Shown here piece by piece: positions 37,981 through 48,214 of a DNA stretch of 64,000 nt. Where the stretch lies: positions 1 to 64,000 of the forward strand of contig NZ_JAQITC010000012.1 in the NCBI RefSeq assembly GCF_028618525.1, written 5' to 3'. The stretch is from Bartonella sp. AU55XJBT. GTDB taxonomy: Bacteria; Pseudomonadota; Alphaproteobacteria; Rhizobiales; Rhizobiaceae. The position numbers were made by a program, and so were the translations under genes. Position 1 is the stretch's first letter; the number at the start of each line of letters is the position of its first letter. A model generated the notes under the pieces. It was not told the DNA's origin. It ran no database searches and worked only from the letters and a program-made list of their open reading frames with translations.

Positions 37981-40335
37981 ATGTCAATGATGAAACGGGA
38001 AACTTTGCCTGAAGAATATATTCCCTATATACGCTACATCAATCAGCATGTCATTGCTTTAAGTTCACGCTGTTTAATGGTTGTGATGGCTGTTGAAGGT
38101 GTCAATTTCGACACGGCAGATGTTGATCAACTCAATTCTTTACACAACCAATTAAACACTCTTTTAAAAAATATCGCAGATGAACGGGTTGCTTTATATT
38201 CTCACATCATTCGCCGTCGTGAAACAATTTACCCAGAGGGCCATTTTCTTTCATCTTTTGCAACAACATTAGATGAAAAATACAAAAAGAAAATGGTTTC
38301 GCAAGAGCTGTATCGAAATGATCTGTTTATTTCACTGCTTTGGAATCCCGCAGCGGACAAAACACAGCAATTAGCTTCATTTTTTCAACGCTTGAACAAA
38401 GCAAAAAAAACACAATCTGAACCTGACGCAGAAGCTATTCGTAAACTCGAAGAGTTAAGCCAAGATCTCATGCAAGGTTTAGAAGAATATGGAGCCCGTC
38501 TCCTATCAATCTATGAGCATGAAGGACTTTTATTTTCCGAACAAAGTGAATTTCTCCATCAATTGGTGGGAGGAAGACGGGAACGTATTCCTCTTACATT
38601 TGGCACCATTGCTTCAACGATTTACTCAGATCGCGTTATTTTTGGGAAAGAAATCATCGAAATTCGCCATGAAAGCAATGAGCGCTTTGTCGGCATGTTT
38701 GGCTGGAAAGAATATCCTTCTAAAACACGTCCAGGAATGACCGATGGTTTGCTTACGGTCCCCTTTGAATTCATCTTAACACAATCGTTTGTTTTTAAGA
38801 GTAAAGCGGCCGCCAGTGCCATTATGAACCGCAAGCAAAATCAAATGATTAATGCAGCCGACCGTGCGAGCTCACAAATTGACGCACTGGATGAAGCCTT
38901 GGATGATTTAGAGTCAAACCGTTTTGTTTTGGGTGAACATCATATTTCTTTAGCCGTTTTTGCGGATCACCCCAAAATATTGACGGAGAACTTATCAAAA
39001 GCACGTTCTCATTTAACCAATGGGGGTGCCGTTATTGCCAGAGAAGATTTAGGGTTAGAAGCCGCATGGTGGGCACAATTACCTGGAAACTTTAGCTATC
39101 GTGCGCGTTCAGGCGCCATTACCAGCAGAAACTTTGCAGCTTTATCGCCCTTCCATTCTTTTCCCGTTGGCAAATTGAACGATAATGTTTGGGGAGCTGC
39201 TGTCGCATTGCTCAAAACACAGGCTGGTTCACCTTACTATTTTAATTTTCATTATGGTGATCTTGGAAACACGTTTGTTTGTGGTCCATCGGGATCTGGT
39301 AAAACAGTGATTGTTAATTTTCTTCTTGCACAATTACAAAAACACAATCCAACCATGGTTTTTTTTGACAAAGATCAAGGAGCGGAGATTTTTGTCCGTG
39401 CTGGAGGTGGAAAATATAAACCTCTCAAAAATGGACAGCCCACCGGTATCGCCCCCTTAAAGGGCATGGAATATAATGAAAAAAATAAAATCTTTCTTCG
39501 TCATTGGATTTTAAAGCTGGTGACCAGTGAAGGGCAAATCGTGACCGAAGAAGAGCGACAAGATATCGCCAAAGCCATTGACTCTTTAGAAAACTTACCC
39601 CCAACACAACGCTCTCTTGGTGCCCTTCAACTATTTTTTGACAACACATCCAAAGAAGGGATTGCCATACGGCTACAACGCTGGATTAGAGGCAATGATT
39701 TAGGATGGGTTTTTGACAATGATCAAGATGATCTTAATTTAAATGCACAGTTTATTGGCTATGACATGACCGATTTCTTAGACAACGAAGAAATTCGGCG
39801 CCCCTTGATGATGTATCTCTTTCACCGCATTCTTGATCTGATTGATGGACGGCGCATCATCATTGTCGTTGATGAATTTTGGAAAGCTTTAGAAGATGAT
39901 TCATTCAAGGCCTTTGCGCAAGATCGGCTCAAAACAATCCGTAAACAAAATGGTATGATGCTCTTTGCAACCCAAAGCCCTAAAGACGCTTTAAACTCCA
40001 CAATCGCACATACCATTATTGAGCAATGCCCCACCCAAATATTTTTTCCCAATCAAAAAGCAAATTACAATGATTATGTTGAAGCTTTCAAACTTACTGA
40101 GCGTGAATTTGAACTGATACAGTCAGAATTAAGCAGAGAATCCCGCCGTTTCCTCGTCAAGCAAGGACAAAGTTCCGTCGTTGCAGAACTCAACTTACGC
40201 GGAATGAACGATGAGATTGCCGTTTTAAGCGGCACAACAAAAAATATTGAACTCATGAATGAAATTATAAACGAACATGGCGCAGCCCCTGAAAAATGGC
40301 TGCCCATCTTTTATCAAAGGAGAAAAAAACAATGA
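37981..40335 (+). CDS. virB4: VirB4 ATPase (784 aa)
   Basis: Start chosen at 37981 (MSMMKRETLPEEYIPYIRY), which gives the usual length and avoids a long overlap with virB3; the frame is open further upstream. Walker A GPSGSGKT at residues 435-442 and Walker B IIIVVDEFWKAL near residue 622 define the energising AAA-like domain; the N-terminal ~300 residues are the CagE/VirB domain. It powers pilus assembly and substrate transfer at the inner membrane. Its stop overlaps virB5 by ATGA. Confidence 0.96.
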   Translation: MSMMKRETLPEEYIPYIRYINQHVIALSSRCLMVVMAVEGVNFDTADVDQLNSLHNQLNTLLKNIADERVALYSHIIRRRETIYPEGHFLSSFATTLDEKYKKKMVSQELYRNDLFISLLWNPAADKTQQLASFFQRLNKAKKTQSEPDAEAIRKLEELSQDLMQGLEEYGARLLSIYEHEGLLFSEQSEFLHQLVGGRRERIPLTFGTIASTIYSDRVIFGKEIIEIRHESNERFVGMFGWKEYPSKTRPGMTDGLLTVPFEFILTQSFVFKSKAAASAIMNRKQNQMINAADRASSQIDALDEALDDLESNRFVLGEHHISLAVFADHPKILTENLSKARSHLTNGGAVIAREDLGLEAAWWAQLPGNFSYRARSGAITSRNFAALSPFHSFPVGKLNDNVWGAAVALLKTQAGSPYYFNFHYGDLGNTFVCGPSGSGKTVIVNFLLAQLQKHNPTMVFFDKDQGAEIFVRAGGGKYKPLKNGQPTGIAPLKGMEYNEKNKIFLRHWILKLVTSEGQIVTEEERQDIAKAIDSLENLPPTQRSLGALQLFFDNTSKEGIAIRLQRWIRGNDLGWVFDNDQDDLNLNAQFIGYDMTDFLDNEEIRRPLMMYLFHRILDLIDGRRIIIVVDEFWKALEDDSFKAFAQDRLKTIRKQNGMMLFATQSPKDALNSTIAHTIIEQCPTQIFFPNQKANYNDYVEAFKLTEREFELIQSELSRESRRFLVKQGQSSVVAELNLRGMNDEIAVLSGTTKNIELMNEIINEHGAAPEKWLPIFYQRRKKQ

Positions 40336-40865
40336 AAAAATATGGCTTAGTGACACTGTTATCTTTTTCTTTTATTTCTCATGCGCTCTCACAAATGTCT
40401 CCCGATGCAGATGAATATTATAAGCAAGCGCTCGAGAATACACAAAAACTCGAGGCTGCAAAATCAGAAACAGCTGAGACCATTTATAAGACGGCAACTG
40501 AAACTGCAAAAAAAATTAAAGAACTAAGAGATCAACTTGAACAACTTAAATCAAAAATAGAGGGAACAACAACTGAAACGACAACTGAAACTGCAAAAGA
40601 ATCCAAACTTGAGGAATTGCAGAAACTTCAAGCTCTTCGACAAGAGCTTCAAGTAAAAGTTTCTCTTCTTCAAGCCGATCTTCAGACGAGTTCTTTAAAA
40701 CTTCAGTCTTTAGCTATGATTCAAGCCAGAGATACGAAGACAAAAGAAGAGCTACGTGAAGAAAAGGAGCAACAAAAACATAAAATACTTCAAGCACAAT
40801 TAAAAGAAAAAGAAGAAAAGCTAAGAGAAAAACTTGAAAGTACTGGTACAGATGTCAGACTATAA
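40332..40865 (+). CDS. virB5: VirB5 minor pilus protein (177 aa)
   Basis: Equivalent to the Bartonella 17-kDa antigen. Signal peptide MKKYGLVTLLSFSFISHALS; the rest is a long alpha-helical, heptad-like protein rich in K, E, Q and L. Compared with my memory of the B. henselae protein (about 148 aa) it is longer, with a T/E-rich low-complexity insert (TTTETTTETAKES near residues 78-90) produced by repeats of ACTGAAAC-type units. VirB5 sits at the pilus tip. Start 40332 overlaps the virB4 stop and has AAAGGAG. Confidence 0.9.
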   Translation: MKKYGLVTLLSFSFISHALSQMSPDADEYYKQALENTQKLEAAKSETAETIYKTATETAKKIKELRDQLEQLKSKIEGTTTETTTETAKESKLEELQKLQALRQELQVKVSLLQADLQTSSLKLQSLAMIQARDTKTKEELREEKEQQKHKILQAQLKEKEEKLREKLESTGTDVRL

Positions 40866-41856
40866 TTTTCCTACATTTGATAAGTTTTCTCCATTTGCAA
40901 GCATTTCTGGGTATATTTTAAAGCCCCTCGACAATGTGATGGACACAACGGTGAGTGGGTTATCTTCTGCTATTTCAGCGCCTTTAAATCTTGCCGCAAT
41001 CATTTTTATTTTTCTTTATGGCTATAATGTTATGACAGGTCGCGTTGCGCTTTCCATGCATAGTCTTCTCAATAATGTTGTTAAAATTGTTGTTGTAACA
41101 ACAATGGCAACGAATGCAGAGACATTTAATAGTTATGTCAAAGATATTTTCTTCAATGACTTGTCCAACGCTATTGGGAATGCGTTAAACAGCAATCCTG
41201 CAAACTCCAATGTTTTTGATTATATCTTGTTAAAGACAAGTGACCGCTATCAAGAAGTTTTATACAATGCTTGGTTTTTTGAAAAGATTGTTGTAGGGCT
41301 TCTTGGTTCTATCATGCTTCTGGCTGTCATTCTCTTTTGTATAGGTGGCTTTATTGTCCAAATATTTGCCCAAGTTGCACTGGTCATGATTATAGGTCTT
41401 GGACCTCTGTTCATTAGTTTATATTTGTTCAATGCAACGCGAAAATACACCGATGCGTGGATTACAACTTTGGTTAATTTTACCATTTTACAAGTTCTCG
41501 TCATCATGCTTGGAACAATTATATGTCAAGTGATCATACAGGTTCTCACAGTTCCCTATGAATCAATCTACGTTCTTTTCCCCCCTGTCATCGTCATTTC
41601 GATCATAGGTGTTATTATCTTCCGAGCGCTTCCTGGTATTGCCACAGCGCTGGCCTCTGGCGGACCGTACTTTAGTGCTGGTGTCTCTTCAGGAGGACAG
41701 ATCTTCACAATGCTTGCCAATAGTGCAAGAGCGAGTGGGAATGCGGTCAAAAGTGCTGCTTCACAAATTTCAGGAGCTGCCGGTAATGCTGCGAAAGGTG
41801 CAGCAGGCGCGGCAGCAAAAGCAGGAAGATCTGGAGGTGGTCGTGGTCGGTTTTAA
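40852..41856 (+). CDS. virB6: VirB6 polytopic membrane protein (334 aa)
   Basis: Start 40852 (MSDYNFPTFDKF) overlaps the end of virB5 by 14 bases. Five or more hydrophobic segments between about residues 45 and 265 and the conserved VirB6 pattern (GYNVMTGR, ALVMIIGLGPLFISLYLF) define it. The C-terminal 50 residues are A/G/S-rich (SAASQISGAAGNAAKGAAG) and end in GRSGGGRGRF, a long flexible tail. It forms part of the inner-membrane channel. Confidence 0.95.
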   Translation: MSDYNFPTFDKFSPFASISGYILKPLDNVMDTTVSGLSSAISAPLNLAAIIFIFLYGYNVMTGRVALSMHSLLNNVVKIVVVTTMATNAETFNSYVKDIFFNDLSNAIGNALNSNPANSNVFDYILLKTSDRYQEVLYNAWFFEKIVVGLLGSIMLLAVILFCIGGFIVQIFAQVALVMIIGLGPLFISLYLFNATRKYTDAWITTLVNFTILQVLVIMLGTIICQVIIQVLTVPYESIYVLFPPVIVISIIGVIIFRALPGIATALASGGPYFSAGVSSGGQIFTMLANSARASGNAVKSAASQISGAAGNAAKGAAGAAAKAGRSGGGRGRF

Positions 41857-41900
41857 GATAAAGCACTTACTTAAAAGAAGAAGCATTTTGGTTTTTGCTT

Positions 41901-41924
41901 TGCGTGCGCCCTTTGGCGCACGCA
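41901..41924 (+). promoter_or_regulatory. Strong GC stem-loop between virB6 and virB7
   Basis: TGCGTGCGCC-CTTT-GGCGCACGCA: a perfect 10-bp, very GC-rich stem 45 bases after the virB6 stop, in otherwise AT-rich DNA. No T run follows, so it is not a classical terminator. It may block 3'-5' decay and split operon expression, or act as an attenuator. Confidence 0.6.
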
Positions 41925-42055
41925 CCATGATCTTATTCCATGAAAGACTTAACATCTTAGGCCTTACAACAATCTTGCCTCCCATAAACTTGTAAAAGTG
42001 TTCAAAATAAAAGGCTCTCATGCGTTGTATTCCAAGATATCTGTGAGTTCAAAAA

Positions 42056-43883
<1,828 letters not shown>

Positions 43884-43891
<8 letters not shown>

Positions 43892-45062
43892 CGCCGTGGA
43901 TGAAAAAAACGTTAATGATCGCGATACCATAAAAAATGCTCAAGGGAAAAGTCAACAGAGCAATGTAGGCAAAGCAATTGCTCTTATTATTCTTTTCAGT
44001 GTCTGTCTTTATTTAGCCTATTCAACGCTTGTCACAGACAAAACACAACCTACAGAGAAAAAACAATCGATTGAATCTTTAAAAGAAGGAAAAGTTATCA
44101 AACAAACAGAACTTTTCCGCCCTGCAAAGCCTACCCCTCCCTCCCTTGAACAGACGCCCCGAAAGAACGCTTTGTTACCCAAAGTCGAGCTCCCAACACC
44201 CAACATCAATCAATTAAATTCTGATGATCCACTGCTTGAAGCTGCACAACGTGCTCCTGTATTAGCTTATGCGAATACACAACAAGGCAAAACAGATTCA
44301 CAAACCAATAACAGCACTTTGCCTCACCAACTGGAAAGCAAGCCTGATGAAACAACACAACGCTTTAATCATCTTCTCAAACCCACGCTGCTTGAAGGGA
44401 TTCGTGCTTCAAGTCTTGGCAATCGAAATTATATCATCACGATGGGAACTTCTATCCCTTGTATCTTAGAAACAGCCATCAATAGCGATCAACAAGGTTT
44501 TGCCAGTTGTATCATCTCCAGAGATATTTTATCCGACAATGGTCGTGTTGTGCTTCTTGATAAAGGGACTCAAATTGTTGGTGAATATCGCGCTGGATTG
44601 AAAAAAGGCCAAAAACGTCTCTTTGTGTTATGGAATAGAGCAAAAACCCCCAATGGTATCATTATATCCTTAGCTTCACCAGCAACAGACAGTTTAGGAC
44701 GCTCTGGAATTGACGGTGATATTGATAATCATTGGTTAGAGAGGATTGGATCTGCACTTCTTGTCTCTCTGATAAAAGATGTAACGAGCTATACCAATAA
44801 ACGTTTATCAAAAAAACAAGAAAAAGAAGAGACTGAAACAATTTCTTCAGGACAAAACATCGCCAATATCATTGTCGAAAATTACGCCAATATTCCTCCA
44901 ACCTTATCCAAAAACCAAGGGGAAATGGTGAACGTTTTTGTTGCCCGCGATTTAGATTTTTCCGGTGTTTATAAACTGAAAGTCATCGAAAATAAAAAAC
45001 AGATTATCAATCGAGCTGTTTCAAAAAACTTTTACAAAAATTCTGCGATACCTTTAGAATGA
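43884..45062 (+). CDS. virB10: VirB10 core-complex energy sensor (392 aa)
   Basis: One N-terminal transmembrane helix (AIALIILFSVCLYLAYS, about residues 32-48), a proline-containing periplasmic linker, then the TrbI/VirB10 barrel domain from about residue 165 (EGIRASSLGNRNYIITMGTS, IPCILETAINSDQQGF, DKGTQIVGEYRAG, GRSGIDGDIDNHW). It spans the envelope and gates the outer membrane pore. Overlaps virB11 by ATGA. Confidence 0.96.
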
Positions 45063-46129
45063 ACCAAACCTTACACACCATAAGCGATGAAACCGTCGCG
45101 ATTGTTCTGACAAAACTTGAACCCATCAGCGTTTTTTTGAAAGATGAGAATCTTTTCGAAATTGTGATCAATCGTCCCTATCAAGTAATGACAGAAGGGA
45201 TTGATGGCTGGAAAACAATGGAAGCACCGGCTCTTTCTTTTAATGAGCTTATGGGGATTGCGAAAGTTGTCGCGTCCTATTCCAAGCAAAATATATCAGA
45301 CAAGAACCCAATACTATCCGCGACTCTGCCAGGTAATGAGCGCATTCAAATTGTCATTCCACCAGCTGTCGAAAAAGACACGATTAGTATGACAATTCGT
45401 AAACCATCATCACAGAGTTTTTCTCTCGAAGAGCTCGCTCATAAAGGTCTTTTTTCGCACTGTGAGCAGGTCTCTTTCACACCATTGAATGATTATCATT
45501 CTCGTTTTAATGAACTCAAAGTCATTGAGCATAACTTAGCCAATGCCTACTGCGATAAAGACTTTGTTTCCTTTTTAAATCAAGCTGTAAAATGCCAAAA
45601 AAATATTTTGATTGCGGGAAAAACCGGTTCGGGGAAAACAACATTATCAAAAGCATTAATTGCCAAAATTCCCCAAGACGAGCGTATTATCACCATTGAA
45701 GACACCCAAGAATTAGTGATCCCGCACCCCAACCATGTCTCGATGATCTATTCAAAAGATGGACAAGGCTTAGCTTCTGTTGGCCCCAAAGAATTGCTTG
45801 AATCATCTTTACGGATGCGTCCTGATCGTATTCTTTTGCAAGAACTTCGAGATGGTACAGCCTTTTATTATATCCGCAATGTCAATTCAGGCCATCCAGG
45901 ATCCATTACAACAGTCCATGCCTCAACAGCCCTTGCTGCCTTTGAGCAAATGACCCTTCTAGTCAAGGAAAGTGAAGGAGGGGGTGATTTAGAGCGCGAT
46001 GATATTCGAGGTTTATTGATCTCAATGATTGATATCATCATCCAATGCAAACGGGTTGAAGGAAAATTTAAGGTCACAGAAATTTATTATGATCCCTTCA
46101 AACAACGAAACATCTTTGGAGGTGACTAA
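45059..46129 (+). CDS. virB11: VirB11 hexameric ATPase (356 aa)
   Basis: Walker A GKTGSGKTT at residues 187-195, an Asp box (ERIITIEDTQELV), Walker B RILLQELRDG near residue 258 and His box GHPGSITTVHAS near residue 279: the complete VirB11/GspE signature. It works with VirB4 and VirD4 to drive assembly and export. Last of the contiguous overlapping virB genes; an in-frame 70-bp gap then leads to the antitoxin-like gene. Confidence 0.97.
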   Translation: MNQTLHTISDETVAIVLTKLEPISVFLKDENLFEIVINRPYQVMTEGIDGWKTMEAPALSFNELMGIAKVVASYSKQNISDKNPILSATLPGNERIQIVIPPAVEKDTISMTIRKPSSQSFSLEELAHKGLFSHCEQVSFTPLNDYHSRFNELKVIEHNLANAYCDKDFVSFLNQAVKCQKNILIAGKTGSGKTTLSKALIAKIPQDERIITIEDTQELVIPHPNHVSMIYSKDGQGLASVGPKELLESSLRMRPDRILLQELRDGTAFYYIRNVNSGHPGSITTVHASTALAAFEQMTLLVKESEGGGDLERDDIRGLLISMIDIIIQCKRVEGKFKVTEIYYDPFKQRNIFGGD

Positions 46130-46202
46130 AACAAGATCATATCGGTTGAAGGCTCTTTTAAAGCAACGATTGGACATACATTGCACACAAAAGGAAAAAT
46201 GC

Positions 46203-46418
46203 ATGAAAACCAAAGCAACAGAAAACAGAGAAAACCTTTTATCGATGACAGCGAAAGACTTAAAACAACGCCGCCAAGCCGTTGATTTCGCGATCAGCAC
46301 CCATACGATAGAAGGAATAACGCTTCATTACAAAACACTGAAAATTTTAGAAGAATACGCAAAGGGGACTATTTCGCTCGAGGAATTTAATACTCTCATG
46401 GACAACACAACATTATAA
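46203..46418 (+). CDS. biaA: BiaA/VbhA-like FIC antitoxin (71 aa)
   Basis: A small helical protein between virB11 and bepA with AAAGGAAAA before its ATG. Residues DLKQRRQAVDFAISTHTIEG then LEEYAKGTISLEEFNTLM match the layout of VbhA, the antitoxin of the FIC toxin VbhT, including the inhibitory motif [S/T]xxxE[G/N] as THTIEG (about residues 35-40). In class I FIC systems the motif's glutamate blocks the ATP site of the FIC protein. It ends 10 bp before bepA, so the pair keeps the toxin-antitoxin order. Since the BepA FIC motif here is degraded, the antitoxin may be kept for folding or for another FIC-Bep (inference). Confidence 0.82.
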   Translation: MKTKATENRENLLSMTAKDLKQRRQAVDFAISTHTIEGITLHYKTLKILEEYAKGTISLEEFNTLMDNTTL

Positions 46419-46428
46419 GGAAGCAGCG

Positions 46429-48063
46429 ATGCCCAAAGCAAAAGAAAAAACCAAAAATATATCTCAACCCTCCCCCCATAATTATCTCTATCTAGGGACC
46501 CAAATACTCAAAAACAAATATGGAGAAACAAATTTAGAACGCTTTCGGGAAAAATGTTCGGATGATATAGGAAAAGGATTAGAAAGGCTGCGGAGAGAAT
46601 CTCTGCCAGAGCATTTTGATTGCTCTTATCTATCCTATATCCATCGCATATTTTTTAAAGAAACATTTGAGTGGGCTGGGAAATTCCGCTCTACGCCCTT
46701 CACATTTTCAGACGAAAGCGTTGCCGCCATGCCAGAAATGAAAAGAACAGAATGGCATAATACTTTTGCAAGCGATAATGAGATTGAAGAAGGCTTAAAA
46801 AAATTAGAGGAAACGCTTGCCGAAAAAGATAATTTGAAAGGCTTAACGCGCAAGGATTTCATTTCTGAAGCCGTTCCACTCTTTGTCTCTCTCAAGAATA
46901 TACACCCATTCGTAGATGGCAATGAACACGCAATACAGTTCTTTTTTGAAAATCTTGCCAAAGGAGCAGGCCATCGACTTGATTTTTCACTCGCAACACA
47001 AGAACGCATGATGACGGCCTATACCCAAGCCGCACACTATGGCAATGCAGAACCGATGAGAGATCTTTTTGAAGATATCTCTCATCCAGAAAAAATATGT
47101 CTTTTACAAGAATTTATGAACAACATGAAAAAGAGCGGACGCGATGTAAATGGTCGTCTTGTTATGGCTGCAAAGGAAGATGAAACCTACACCGGCCTCT
47201 ATAGAGGGGCTCTTTTTGACAGCTTTATGCTTGATGTAGAAGGGACTTACATTATCGGCAGCAAAACAGATCTGACACGAGAACAACGAAAAACATTAAA
47301 CCCCGGTGATAAATTGACCTTTACAGCCCCTAAAATCGAAAAGCTTGAAAAAGTTCTCATTCCAGAAGCAAAATTAGCCCCTTTGACAAAAAATGAAAGG
47401 GCTGAAAAGGTTGCAGAAGATGCCTGTGTCCAAACAGCACGAAAGCAAATTCAAAAATTGGCAAAAATTGTTTATGGCAACGAAAAAACATTAGACAAAC
47501 AAATGGTCGCGATTATTAAAAATCCAAGCTTAGGTCAACAGCTTGCCAACCAGATTGAAAAGACACCAGACTCTGTTGCTCATCTTGCAGGTTTTGATTT
47601 ATGTGGATTCCAAAATCAGGCACGTGCAAACGCTAAAAATCATCTTGAGATGCTTTGTACTGCCGTTGCAAATTTCATGCATGCTGTAAAACATGCCGAG
47701 AAGGAAATTTCTCAAGAACATGCAACAGAACAAGCACGCCGTGCAAAAACAGTAGAAATGCCAAGTCAAAGCTTGCAAAATCTTTTTGCCTTGCCAAAAG
47801 AATTACAGCAAGAAGCTTTAGCAAAAAATCCTGAACTTCAAAAAGAGCTGACCAATCTTGTAAAAAACATCAATAGTCGTCTCTCAGCAAATGAACATAA
47901 AGCTGTCAAAAATAATGATTATGAAACACTTGCTCAAAGCATTGGTGTTTCAGAACAGAAAGCCAAGCAAATTACACAAACCATTAAGCAAGTCAAAGAA
48001 GTACACCAACAAGCTTGCACACGTACGGTCAACCGTTCAAATGTGCTCGCTATGGCCAGCTAA
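46429..48063 (+). CDS. bepA: BepA effector: degenerate FIC, OB fold, BID (544 aa)
   Basis: Same length and place (before virD4) as B. henselae BepA. The FIC region (about residues 15-225) keeps the fold motifs TFEWAGKFRSTPFTF and NIHPF, but the active loop is H159-PFVDGNEHAIQ in place of HPFxxGNGRxxR: the GR pair and the last Arg are lost. An OB-fold region (about 238-315), a BID domain (about 320-430; ACVQTARKQIQKLAKIVYGN) and a C-terminal tail follow. BID plus tail is the VirD4-dependent secretion signal; BepA's BID is known to raise host cAMP and protect endothelial cells from apoptosis. AMPylation is probably lost here. Confidence 0.94.
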   Translation: MPKAKEKTKNISQPSPHNYLYLGTQILKNKYGETNLERFREKCSDDIGKGLERLRRESLPEHFDCSYLSYIHRIFFKETFEWAGKFRSTPFTFSDESVAAMPEMKRTEWHNTFASDNEIEEGLKKLEETLAEKDNLKGLTRKDFISEAVPLFVSLKNIHPFVDGNEHAIQFFFENLAKGAGHRLDFSLATQERMMTAYTQAAHYGNAEPMRDLFEDISHPEKICLLQEFMNNMKKSGRDVNGRLVMAAKEDETYTGLYRGALFDSFMLDVEGTYIIGSKTDLTREQRKTLNPGDKLTFTAPKIEKLEKVLIPEAKLAPLTKNERAEKVAEDACVQTARKQIQKLAKIVYGNEKTLDKQMVAIIKNPSLGQQLANQIEKTPDSVAHLAGFDLCGFQNQARANAKNHLEMLCTAVANFMHAVKHAEKEISQEHATEQARRAKTVEMPSQSLQNLFALPKELQQEALAKNPELQKELTNLVKNINSRLSANEHKAVKNNDYETLAQSIGVSEQKAKQITQTIKQVKEVHQQACTRTVNRSNVLAMAS

Positions 48064-48214
48064 GAATGGATCAAACCTTCCTCTTTCATGAGAGAAGAGC
48101 GCATAAACGAAAACGGGTCAGCGTTCTCTTGCGCCTTTGCAAAAAAAGAGTCTTGCACCCCTGAAAAAAGAGCATTTCACAGCATATTCTAAAGCGGATT
48201 GAAAGTAAAATACA

